Shown one piece after another: positions 1 to 6,874 of a DNA stretch of 6,874 nucleotides. The notes under the pieces are model-generated. The model saw only the letters and a list, made by a program, of their open reading frames with translations, was not told where the DNA came from and searched no databases. Numbering within the stretch: position 1 is the stretch's first letter; every line of letters begins with the position of its first letter. Location: positions 1-6,874 of the forward strand of contig JAHWKV010000051.1 of NCBI GenBank assembly GCA_019347725.1, written 5' to 3'. Both the position numbers and the translations under genes were made by a program. The DNA comes from Actinomycetota bacterium (GTDB taxonomy: Bacteria > Actinomycetota > CADDZG01 > JAHWKV01).

Positions 1-1218
1 CACCATCAACGGCGAGGTCGGCAACGACTGGATCGAGGTCCAGGCGAGCGCGGCCATCCTGACCATCAACGGCAACGACGGCGACGACCGCATCGAGCTC
101 GGCAGCACGGCCTCGGGTGACACCCGGACGGTCTCGAGCGGCGGCACGCTCGACGGCATCACCGGGGCCGTCACCGTCAACGGCCACGACCCGTCGGCCA
201 GCGACTGGCTGTACCCGCCGGTGGTCCAGGAGTGGTTGCTCAGGTCGGCGTCGTTTTTCACGGCGTAGTCGATGGCGTATAGAGCCCCCGACAGGGTGCC
301 GAAGCCTTCCGGGCCTAAGAACTTGAGCGACATGATCTCGGCCTGACTGACGCCGGCCACGCCCACGCCGTTGTCCCGCACCGCGGCGATTGTGCCCGCC
401 ACGTGCGTGCCGTGGGATATCTCGTCGGAGTCGACCACGGTGTTGTCGTCGTTGACGAAGTCCCATCCGTGTACGTCGTCGATGTAGCCGTTGCGGTCGT
501 CGTCGATGCCGTTGGCGGCAAGCGCACCGGATTCGCCGGGGTTGGTCCAAATGTTGGCGGTCAGGTCGGCGTGGTTGACGTCTACGCCGGCATCCACCAC
601 CGCCACCACCGGTGTGGAGGCGCCGCCGAAGTCCCAAGCCTCCGGTCCGTCTATGTCGGCGTTGTGGGCGCCGGTCACGTTAAGGATCGTTTGCCCGTTG
701 TTATCCAGTCCCCACAGGTTGGAGAAATAGGGATCATTGGGCGCCTGAGCCGTAGAGGCTATGAAGTTGGGCTCGGCGTAGCGGACGCTTTTTTCCGAAA
801 CCACGTTGCGGGCGTGGTCGGGCGCCTTACGTAAACCGGGGATGCGCACCAATTCCAGTCCTTCAAGCGGCAGGTCCCTAACCTTCTGCAGCCCCTGGCG
901 CTGGCGAGCCTGGGCTCGCTCAGGCGCGTTGGAGGAAGGGTCGAAGCGCACAATGAGCTCACCTTCTACGAAATTGGCCGTGGAGGAAGCAGTCGTGACG
1001 GGATCGGGCTCACCGGCGCCTAAGAGGTCCTCCACCAAACCGCGGAGGTCGAGCAGGGGGGCCGCGCCGGCGGAGATGGGGGTGAGGGGAATCAGCAGAG
1101 CAACAGCGCCGCCGACCGTTGCTAAAAACCGCGCTTTGCGCGTCGATATGTTTAGACGGCTGACTTGCGAGTTACTGCGATGGCCGAACAAACTTTTACT
1201 CCCTTGTTTCAATGGCAT
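1..1218 (-). CDS. Secreted subtilisin-like serine protease (S8), C-terminally broken
   Basis: This is an extracellular S8 (subtilase) endopeptidase precursor. From the ATG at 1216-1218 the order is: basic n-region (RKAR at 27-30), hydrophobic signal segment at about 31-50 with likely cleavage near AGA-A, and an I9/fervidolysin-like propeptide at about 82-155 (EGELIVRF, RYAEPNFI). The catalytic domain starts at about 160 (NDPYFSNLWGLDNNG). Catalytic Asp209 lies in VAVVDAGVDVNH and catalytic His269 in HGTHVAG. Family resemblance runs through SNHSWTTGGYSQSLAD (327-342, ending near base 193). After that the frame stays open to base 1, but its residues are antisense to a repeat protein. The oxyanion Asn (GNxG) and nucleophile Ser (GTSMAxP) motifs are therefore missing from this window, and the product as read would be inactive. 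Start choice is uncertain: the ATG has no clear ribosome site, and TTG at 1189-1191 (codon 10) follows AAGGGAG and would shorten the long n-region. It is divergent from the ribosomal operon. Confidence 0.8.
   Translation of the reverse strand, partial: MPLKQGSKSLFGHRSNSQVSRLNISTRKARFLATVGGAVALLIPLTPISAGAAPLLDLRGLVEDLLGAGEPDPVTTASSTANFVEGELIVRFDPSSNAPERAQARQRQGLQKVRDLPLEGLELVRIPGLRKAPDHARNVVSEKSVRYAEPNFIASTAQAPNDPYFSNLWGLDNNGQTILNVTGAHNADIDGPEAWDFGGASTPVVAVVDAGVDVNHADLTANIWTNPGESGALAANGIDDDRNGYIDDVHGWDFVNDDNTVVDSDEISHGTHVAGTIAAVRDNGVGVAGVSQAEIMSLKFLGPEGFGTLSGALYAIDYAVKNDADLSNHSWTTGGYSQSLADGSWPLTVTAPVMPSSVPPLETVRVSPEAVLPSSMRSSPSLPLMVRMAALAWTSIQSLPTSPLMV
2..208 (+). CDS. Fragment of a Gly/Asp-rich repeat protein, cut at both ends
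   Basis: The plus frame starting at base 2 is open from the window edge to a stop at 266-268. It reads as tandem units of the type LTINGNDGDDRIEL and ITGAVTVNGHDPSASD, with evenly spaced Asn-Gly, Asp-Gly and beta-strand-like residues. This resembles large secreted proteins built from haemolysin-type or similar Asp/Gly-rich repeats, which often bind calcium. I cannot name the family. The repeat character ends near Asp (203-205). The remaining residues to the stop are antisense to the subtilase and are not expected to be real protein. No start codon or ribosome site is visible because the fragment begins outside the window. The alternative is that this strand is a shadow and the minus frame alone is coding, but the repeat regularity argues for plus. 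Confidence 0.45.
190..208. other. Junction between subtilase and repeat-protein sequence
   Basis: Reading leftwards on the minus strand, subtilase similarity stops at about base 193. Reading rightwards on the plus strand, Asp-Gly repeat similarity stops at about base 205. The two coding signals lie on opposite strands and meet here with little or no overlap. This is the signature of a rearrangement breakpoint or of a misjoined contig end. The exact base cannot be fixed because either side could extend a few bases into the other. Confidence 0.5.
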
Positions 1219-1252
1219 CACTGTGTGTTACTTATCGGCATGAAGGGTGAGA

Positions 1253-1266
1253 AGTTAAGGTTAACT
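1253..1266. promoter_or_regulatory. Inverted repeat AGTTAA-GG-TTAACT, possible operator
   Basis: Two perfect 6-base arms (1253-1258 and 1261-1266) are separated by GG. The repeat lies 35 bases upstream of the subtilase ATG, close to where transcription from the candidate minus-strand promoter would begin. The AT-rich arms contrast with the GC-rich surroundings. A transcription factor site is plausible, but nothing identifies the factor and a chance palindrome is possible. Confidence 0.25.
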
Positions 1267-1271
1267 GCCAG

Positions 1272-1299
1272 AACTTAGCAAACTCTTAGGGTAGCGCAA
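1272..1299 (-). promoter_or_regulatory. Weak candidate promoter for the subtilase gene
   Basis: On the minus strand, TTGCGC (1294-1299) and TAAGTT (1272-1277) are separated by 16 bases and fit the loose TTGNNN/TANNNT actinobacterial pattern. Transcription would start near 1265 and give a leader of about 47 bases. The motif carries little information, and other pairings in this region are almost as good. Confidence 0.2.
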
Positions 1300-1360
1300 G
1301 GAGCAACGGAGACTGCGTTCAATTCAACCGATGCGCGCACGTGGCGGGCCTTCGATTCGG

Positions 1361-1389
1361 TTGACCACCCCCCCAGGCGGTGGTAAGTT
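1361..1389 (+). promoter_or_regulatory. Candidate promoter of the ribosomal protein operon
   Basis: TTGACC (1361-1366) and TAAGTT (1384-1389) are separated by exactly 17 bases, matching the actinobacterial housekeeping pattern TTGACN-N17-TANNNT. Transcription would begin around 1396, giving a leader of roughly 190 bases before rpsL. An inverted repeat, ACCACC (1364-1369) with GGTGGT (1379-1384), overlaps the promoter and spans its spacer, so a repressor or activator site is possible. That repeat is followed by GTTTTCCTT and could alternatively be a weak terminator. The rest of the 370-base gene-free stretch 1219-1588 holds the subtilase upstream region and the folded leader listed separately. 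Confidence 0.4.
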
Positions 1390-1399
1390 GTTTTCCTTG

Positions 1400-1563
1400 T
1401 GCGGTATTCCCGTGAGGGAAGCTCGCGCATCCCGGAATTCATCTGGTGCCTAGGTAAGTTCAGGACCTGCAAAGGGCCGAACTCGCCTTAAGGATCCACA
1501 GTTTCAATTGCGGATTCCCTAGCTGTCGCGTATGCGGCTTACCGGGGGTTCACCGCGAAAGCT
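1400..1563 (+). promoter_or_regulatory. Folded 5' leader of rpsL with three hairpins
   Basis: Three potential hairpins follow one another in the presumed leader. The first pairs TGCG (1400-1403) with CGCA (1426-1429) below TTCCC-GTGA-GGGAA (1407-1420), which is closed by a GNRA-type tetraloop. The second pairs AGG and AGTTC (1452-1461) with GAACT and CCT (1479-1488) across a small internal loop. The third pairs AGCTGTCGCG (1521-1530) with CGCGAAAGCT (1554-1563), 9 of 10 positions, and ends 10 bases before the rpsL Shine-Dalgarno. No terminator-like U-tract follows the last hairpin, so any control would be translational or by RNA stability. No known leader family is recognised. Confidence 0.35.
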
Positions 1564-1588
1564 GACTACAAAGAAGGACGCCAAAGGT

Positions 1589-1960
1589 ATGCCCACGACG
1601 CAGCAGCTGATCAGAAAAGGCCGCAAGTCGCCTAGGTCTAAGATGAAGACCCCGGCCTTGAAGGGCTGCCCGCAACGCCGCGGCGTCTGTACCGTGGTCA
1701 AGACCCAGACCCCTAAGAAACCCAACTCGGCGCTGCGTAAGGTAGCCCGTGTGCGGCTCACCTCGGGAATCGAGGTCTCGGCGTACATTCCCGGCATCGG
1801 CCACAACCTGCAGGAGCACTCCATCGTGCTGGTGCGAGGCGGCCGTGTGAAGGACCTGCCCGGTTTTCGCTACAAGATCGTGCGCGGTACGCTGGACACC
1901 GCCGGCGTACGAGGGCGCAAGCAGGCCCGCAGCCGCTACGGCGCCAAGGAAAGCTCATAG
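1589..1960 (+). CDS. rpsL: 30S ribosomal protein S12
   Basis: S12 sits at the decoding centre of the small subunit and influences tRNA selection accuracy. The 123-residue product matches the family length and carries the hallmark stretches [10 protein letters not shown] (25-34), [17 protein letters not shown] (41-57) and [19 protein letters not shown] (71-89). Lys43 and Lys88, the classic streptomycin-resistance positions (42 and 87 without Met), are wild type. Asp89, the residue beta-methylthiolated by RimO where that enzyme occurs, is present. The start at 1589 follows AAGGA (1574-1578) with a 10-base spacer and gives the standard MPTTQQL terminus. An in-frame ATG at 1532 would add 19 non-conserved residues and is rejected. 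This is the first gene of the operon. rpoC, a common upstream neighbour, is not adjacent. Confidence 0.98.
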   Translation: MPTTQQLIRKGRKSPRSKMKTPALKGCPQRRGVCTVVKTQTPKKPNSALRKVARVRLTSGIEVSAYIPGIGHNLQEHSIVLVRGGRVKDLPGFRYKIVRGTLDTAGVRGRKQARSRYGAKESS

Positions 1961-2126
1961 TGCACCCCCCCGTGAGCAGCGTGGCATTCGAGCGCCCAGT
2001 CATCACCGACTGCGGCGTTCCTCGTCGGGCACGTACGGCAAGCGGCGGTACGCACCCTCCTCGCGCCTTGCATTCGGTGCGCCTGAGCGCTCTCGGTGCT
2101 CGCTCGACCCACGGGGAGGTGCACTA
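1958..2126 (+). promoter_or_regulatory. Long-range inverted repeat closing the rpsL-rpsG gap; hides rpsG ribosome site
   Basis: Bases 1958-1974, starting at the rpsL stop codon, are complementary to 2110-2126, ending at the base before the rpsG GTG. Sixteen of 17 positions pair; the exception is C1967 against A2117. The 3' arm contains the whole Shine-Dalgarno GGGGAGG (2113-2119). In mRNA this helix would shut rpsG initiation unless ribosomes terminating on rpsL, or another factor, opened it. Inside lie CGTAC/GTACG (2032-2036 with 2048-2052) and GAGCG/CGCTC (2085-2089 with 2101-2105). In E. coli, S7 binds the equivalent S12-S7 intercistronic region to couple and repress translation. This element could be an independent counterpart, which is inference. 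Confidence 0.6.
2086..2103 (+). repeat. 18-base element, copy 1 (upstream of rpsG)
   Basis: AGCGCTCTCGGTGCTCGC occurs here and again at 5204-5221 without a mismatch. There are 23 bases between the element and the rpsG GTG, the same number as between copy 2 and the rplC ATG. The element can fold as AGCGC-TCTCG-GTGCT, extended by G2085 and C2101. It can instead present an 11-base loop on GAGCG/CGCTC (2085-2089 with 2101-2105). It lies just 5' of the helix arm that covers the rpsG Shine-Dalgarno. Confidence 0.7.
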
Positions 2127-2597
2127 GTGCCACGTAAAGGTCCTGCTGAGAGACGCGCGGCTGTACCCGATCCCGTTTACCACAGCCCGATGGTGACTCA
2201 GATCGTCAACCGGATGATGCTCAGCGGCAAAAAGTCGCTGGCCGAGAAGATTGTTTACGGAGCTTTGAAGATCGTTTCCGAAAAGACCGGAACCGACCCT
2301 ACCCAGACTCTGCGCAAGGCCATTGAGAACGTTCGCCCGCTGGTGGAGGTGCGTTCTCGGCGGGTGGGTGGAGCCACCTACCAGGTTCCTGTTGAGGTTC
2401 AGTCACGTCGCTCGTCCACGCTGGCGGTGCGGTGGGTGGTCAACTTTTCCCGGGCCCGCAAGGAGCGCACCATGGCTCAGCGGCTGGCCGGCGAGCTCAT
2501 GGACGCCGCCAACGGCGCCGGAGCATCGGTTAAGCGCCGTGAGGATTTGCACAAGATGGCCGAGGCCAACCGGGCGTTTGCGCACTACAAATGGTAA
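2127..2597 (+). CDS. rpsG: 30S ribosomal protein S7
   Basis: S7 is a primary assembly protein that nucleates the 3' domain (head) of 16S rRNA and contacts E-site tRNA and mRNA. The 156-residue product equals the usual actinobacterial length. It shows the N-terminal signature [20 protein letters not shown] (15-36), the central [18 protein letters not shown] (74-91) and the conserved end [21 protein letters not shown] (136-156). The start is GTG with a strong GGGGAGG Shine-Dalgarno six to seven bases upstream. That site is predicted to pair with sequence at the rpsL stop, so translation may depend on coupling. S7 is the feedback repressor of the str operon in E. coli. A 133-base gap with terminator-like structure follows. 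Confidence 0.98.
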   Translation: MPRKGPAERRAAVPDPVYHSPMVTQIVNRMMLSGKKSLAEKIVYGALKIVSEKTGTDPTQTLRKAIENVRPLVEVRSRRVGGATYQVPVEVQSRRSSTLAVRWVVNFSRARKERTMAQRLAGELMDAANGAGASVKRREDLHKMAEANRAFAHYKW

Positions 2598-2624
2598 GGA
2601 ACTAGACGGCTTGAACAAGACGAA

Positions 2625-2672
2625 CCGGACGGTCATGCACGCTTAAAGCAGCACGCATGGATGACCGACCGG
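2625..2672 (+). promoter_or_regulatory. Hairpin upstream of the rpsG-fusA terminator
   Basis: CCGGACGGTCAT (2625-2636) pairs with ATGACCGACCGG (2661-2672) at 11 of 12 positions, with one A-A mismatch, around a 24-base loop. Its 3' arm shares bases 2670-2672 with the 5' arm of the following terminator-like stem. The two structures therefore compete for three base pairs and may form an attenuator pair. Confidence 0.4.
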
Positions 2673-2697
2673 CCGGGTATCCCCCGGCCGTTTGATT
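2670..2697 (+). terminator. Terminator-like hairpin between rpsG and fusA
   Basis: CGGCCGGG (2670-2677) and CCCGGCCG (2683-2690) form a perfect 8-base GC stem with a 5-base loop, followed by TTTGATTT. This has the form of an intrinsic terminator with a short, interrupted T-tract. In the middle of an operon it more likely causes partial termination or marks an RNA processing site than a full stop. I see no convincing promoter between it and fusA. Confidence 0.5.
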
Positions 2698-2730
2698 TGG
2701 TAAGGGAAGCAATCACGAGCGGGCGAAGAG

Positions 2731-4872
<2,142 letters not shown>

Positions 4873-4883
4873 GGACCATAGAG

Positions 4884-5195
4884 ATGGCAGCGGGACAGAG
4901 GATCAGAATCAAACTAAGGGCATATCACCACGAGGTCATCGACCAAAGTGCCCGCAAGATTGTGGACACGGTCAATCGAACCGGCGCTTCGGTGCACGGG
5001 CCGGTCCCGCTACCCACCCGTATCGAGAAGTTCGCCGTGATCCGCTCTCCTTTCAAGGACAAGGACTCCAGGGAGCACTTCGAGATGCGTACCCACAAAA
5101 GGATCATCGACATCATCGACCCCACCCCGAAGACGGTCGATTCGCTGATGCGGCTCGATCTGCCCGCCGGCGTGGACATCGAGGTCAAGTTATGA
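4884..5195 (+). CDS. rpsJ: 30S ribosomal protein S10 (NusE)
   Basis: S10 belongs to the head of the small subunit and, as NusE, also bridges NusB/NusG in transcription antitermination and coupling. The 103-residue protein has the standard length and carries the family stretches [22 protein letters not shown] (52-73) and [27 protein letters not shown]. The Shine-Dalgarno AAGGA (4871-4875) overlaps the fusA stop codon and stands eight bases before the ATG, so translation is probably coupled to fusA. S10 normally heads its own operon with a long leader, which L4 controls in enterobacteria. Here there is no room for such a leader. Confidence 0.98.
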   Translation: MAAGQRIRIKLRAYHHEVIDQSARKIVDTVNRTGASVHGPVPLPTRIEKFAVIRSPFKDKDSREHFEMRTHKRIIDIIDPTPKTVDSLMRLDLPAGVDIEVKL

Positions 5196-5203
5196 CGGGC
5201 CGT

Positions 5204-5221
5204 AGCGCTCTCGGTGCTCGC
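5204..5221 (+). repeat. 18-base element, copy 2 (upstream of rplC)
   Basis: This copy is identical to 2086-2103 and is placed 23 bases before the rplC ATG. Here the flanks allow the stem AGCGC (5204-5208) with GCGCT (5220-5224), again displaying an 11-base loop. The stem is shifted by one base relative to copy 1. Aligned without gaps from the element to the start codon, the two upstream regions share 31 of 41 positions. CCGT (5200-5203) could also pair with ACGG (5234-5237) at the ribosome site, though far more weakly than in the rpsG case. Confidence 0.7.
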
Positions 5222-5244
5222 GCTCCCTACAGGACGGTACGTTA

Positions 5245-5895
5245 ATGGCTGTAATAACCAAAGGCATTGTCGGGCGAAAGATGGGCATGACCCAGATCTT
5301 CGACGACCAGGCGCGGGTGGTGCCGGTAACGGTCATCCAGGCCGGTCCGTGCCGAATATCCGCGATTCGCACTCCCGAGAAGGACGGCTACTCGGCCATT
5401 CAGATGGCTTTCGGCGAGGTCAAGGCCAAAGCTTTGGCCAAACCCGAGGTCGGACACCTGGCCAAGTCGGACATCCCACCCAACCGCCACCTGGTGGAGC
5501 TGCGGCTGGCCGACGTCAGCGAGTTCACCGTGGGCCAGGAGCTAAGAGCCGACGTGTTCGCGCCGGGCGAGCGGGCCGACGTGGTGGGCGTGTCCAAGGG
5601 CAAAGGTTTTGCCGGCGTAATGAAACGGCACAACTTCCGGGGCAAGGAAGCCAGCCACGGCACTCAGCGCAAGCACCGCTCCCCGGGGGCCATCGGCGCC
5701 TGCGCCACGCCTTCACGGGTGTTCAAGGGCATGCGCATGGCCGGTCACATGGGCCGGGCCCGGGTAACGATGTTGAACCTGGAAGTCGTTCAGGCCGACC
5801 CGGAAAAGGGCTTGCTGCTGGTACGCGGCGCGGTGCCCGGACCCAACGGCTCGGTGGTTTTGGTGCGCTCCAGCAACCGGGGGAGGGCTAACTGA
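5245..5895 (+). CDS. rplC: 50S ribosomal protein L3
   Basis: L3 is an early assembly protein whose extension reaches the peptidyl transferase centre. The 216 residues fit the family. The N-terminus is [15 protein letters not shown] (7-21), the KGKGFAG motif is at 118-124, and the signature region around 137-170 contains [20 protein letters not shown] and [11 protein letters not shown]. The position of E. coli Gln150, methylated by PrmB, is not Gln here, as in many other bacteria. The start is preceded by AGGA (5231-5234) with a 10-base spacer. The 49-base gap from rpsJ is the only open space in the S10 part of the operon and carries the repeated 18-base element. The stop overlaps the rplD start by one base (TGATG). 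Confidence 0.98.
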   Translation: MAVITKGIVGRKMGMTQIFDDQARVVPVTVIQAGPCRISAIRTPEKDGYSAIQMAFGEVKAKALAKPEVGHLAKSDIPPNRHLVELRLADVSEFTVGQELRADVFAPGERADVVGVSKGKGFAGVMKRHNFRGKEASHGTQRKHRSPGAIGACATPSRVFKGMRMAGHMGRARVTMLNLEVVQADPEKGLLLVRGAVPGPNGSVVLVRSSNRGRAN

Positions 5896-6533
5896 TGGCG
5901 GCTACCAAAGGACCCAAGGCACCCTCGTTCGATGCGAAGGGGGCCCGCAAGGAAGTAACGCTGCCGGAGAAGGTGTTCGGCGCCGACGTGGATACCGCGG
6001 TCATGCACTCGGTGGTGCGCTCGCAGCTGGCTGCGGCCCGCGCCGGGACGCACTCGACCAAGACGCGTGCCGAGGTACGCGGCGGCGGCGCCAAGCCGTG
6101 GCGTCAGAAGGGCACCGGCCGCGCCCGGCACGGCTCGATCCGCGAGCCGCAGTGGGCGGGCGGCGGCGTGGCCCACGGGCCCAAGCCGCGGGACTACTCG
6201 CAGCGGATTAACAAGAAGGTCAAGGCCAAGGCGCTGAACTCGGCGCTTAGCGTGCGGGCCCAGGAGGGCGCGTTGCGCATCGTGGACTTTCCTGCGTTTG
6301 AGCGGCCGGAAACCAAGAAGGCCGTGGATCTTTTGAACACGTGGGAAGCCGCCGGCCGGGTGCTGCTGGTGACCGGCACCAAGGACCTGCTTCCCGACGA
6401 GGTCTTCAAGTCGTTTCGCAACCTGCCGGAGGTGATGTGCGTGCGGTACCCCACCGTCTCGTCGGTGCTGGCCGCCGACACGGTCGTGCTGACCTCATCT
6501 GCTTTGCAGACGCTTTCTGGGGGTGACGAGTAA
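5895..6533 (+). CDS. rplD: 50S ribosomal protein L4
   Basis: L4 (L4/L1e family) binds domain I of 23S rRNA and lines the exit tunnel through a long basic loop. That loop is visible at about 52-102 and contains the conserved [20 protein letters not shown] stretch (62-81). A globular Rossmann-like part follows, with VLLVTG in its second half. The 212-residue length is normal. GGAGG (5882-5886) lies inside the end of rplC, eight bases before the ATG, and the stop and start overlap, so translation is coupled. In E. coli L4 represses its own operon from the S10 leader. The equivalent leader is absent here, so if L4 regulates it must act elsewhere. Confidence 0.98.
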   Translation: MAATKGPKAPSFDAKGARKEVTLPEKVFGADVDTAVMHSVVRSQLAAARAGTHSTKTRAEVRGGGAKPWRQKGTGRARHGSIREPQWAGGGVAHGPKPRDYSQRINKKVKAKALNSALSVRAQEGALRIVDFPAFERPETKKAVDLLNTWEAAGRVLLVTGTKDLLPDEVFKSFRNLPEVMCVRYPTVSSVLAADTVVLTSSALQTLSGGDE

Positions 6534-6817
6534 TGGCCGCACGCGACGTGATCATCCGTCCGGTAGTCAGTGAGAAGTCCTACGAGCTGATCGACGAGAA
6601 CAGGTACACCTTCATCGTCGACCCCGACGCCAACAAGGTGCAGATCCGCCAGGCGGTCGAGGAGATCTGGGGAGTGCGGGTGGTGAGCGTCAACACCATC
6701 AACCGCAAGGGCAAGGTCAAGTCGAACCGGCTGGGCCGTGGGGTGCGCAACAACACCCGCCGCGCGGTAGTAAAGCTCGCCGAGGGCGACAAGATCGAAC
6801 TGTTCGAGACCAGGTAG
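6533..6817 (+). CDS. rplW: 50S ribosomal protein L23
   Basis: L23 sits at the tunnel exit and is the docking site for trigger factor and the signal recognition particle. The 94 residues include [15 protein letters not shown] (5-19), the [26 protein letters not shown] core (25-50) and the basic loop [14 protein letters not shown] (57-70). The start overlaps the rplD stop by one base (TAATG), and GGGGGTGA (6519-6526) serves as ribosome site. The stop overlaps the Shine-Dalgarno of rplB. Confidence 0.98.
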   Translation: MAARDVIIRPVVSEKSYELIDENRYTFIVDPDANKVQIRQAVEEIWGVRVVSVNTINRKGKVKSNRLGRGVRNNTRRAVVKLAEGDKIELFETR

Positions 6818-6828
6818 GAGTGGAGTAA

Positions 6829-6874
6829 ATGGGAGTTCGCAAATCTAGGCCTACGACGCCGGGCCGGCGCGCCA
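6829..6874 (+). CDS. rplB: 50S ribosomal protein L2, N-terminal start only
   Basis: Fifteen codons are present before the window ends, reading MGVRKSRPTTPGRRA. This matches the invariant L2 opening MGxRKxxPTTPGRR. L2 binds 23S rRNA near the peptidyl transferase centre and helps subunit association. The ATG is preceded by AGGAG (6816-6820) with an 8-base spacer, and this site overlaps the rplW stop codon. The position directly after rplW is the normal S10-operon order. Confidence 0.95.
   Translation, partial: MGVRKSRPTTPGRRA

Noticed and set aside
806..1243. Plus-strand open frame opposite the start of the subtilase
   Set aside because: It is antisense to the signal peptide and propeptide of a recognisable protease and has low-complexity Ser/Arg/Ala content.
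1364..1394. ACCACC/GGTGGT hairpin followed by GTTTTCC as a terminator
   Set aside because: The stem is only six bases, the T-run is short and offset, there is no upstream plus-strand gene to terminate, and the sequence fits a promoter better. It is kept only as a possible operator dyad.
1532..1588. Upstream in-frame ATG that would extend S12 by 19 residues
   Set aside because: The extension is not part of the S12 family, and the ATG at 1589 has a proper Shine-Dalgarno and gives the standard MPTTQQL terminus. The segment lies inside the folded leader.
5214..5891. A 225-codon plus-strand frame overlapping rplC
   Set aside because: It is an out-of-frame reading of rplC, rich in Gly, Arg, Gln and Pro, without a family match. 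L3 occupies the region in the correct frame.

Overview
The window looks like a chromosomal stretch from a GC-rich bacterium, most probably a member of the Actinomycetota or a deep relative. The S12, S7, S10 and L2 start sequences read like actinobacterial versions (S12 begins [13 protein letters not shown]2 begins MGVRKSRPTTPGRR), rpsG starts with GTG, and the best promoter fits the TTGACN-N17-TANNNT pattern. The class cannot be fixed from this sequence alone.

Layout. Bases 1-1218 hold a minus-strand secreted subtilase that is broken at its C-terminal end. Near base 193-208 its sequence gives way to a plus-strand fragment of an unrelated Gly/Asp-rich repeat protein, so the first 200 bases are a rearrangement or an assembly chimera. 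Bases 1219-1588 contain no gene. They carry the divergent control region: a candidate promoter and a folded leader for the ribosomal operon, plus a weaker promoter and an inverted repeat for the subtilase. From 1589 to the right edge everything reads plus: rpsL (S12), rpsG (S7), fusA (EF-G), rpsJ (S10), rplC (L3), rplD (L4), rplW (L23) and the first 15 codons of rplB (L2). This is the str operon joined directly to the S10 operon. The usual tuf (EF-Tu) gene between fusA and rpsJ is absent, and no rpoC lies upstream of rpsL.

The products build both ribosomal subunits and drive translocation. Spacing is uneven. fusA-rpsJ, rplC-rplD-rplW and rplW-rplB are nearly fused or overlapping, while three gaps are left open and all three have structure. 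The rpsL-rpsG gap (166 bp) is bracketed by a 17-base inverted repeat (16 pairs) that runs from the rpsL stop to the rpsG start and buries the rpsG Shine-Dalgarno. The rpsG-fusA gap (133 bp) holds a 12-base hairpin followed by a terminator-like hairpin. The rpsJ-rplC gap (49 bp) contains an 18-base sequence identical to one in the rpsL-rpsG gap, at exactly the same distance from the start codon. These gaps are the most unusual content of the window and suggest post-transcriptional control of S7 and L3, possibly by a shared regulator. That functional reading is inference.
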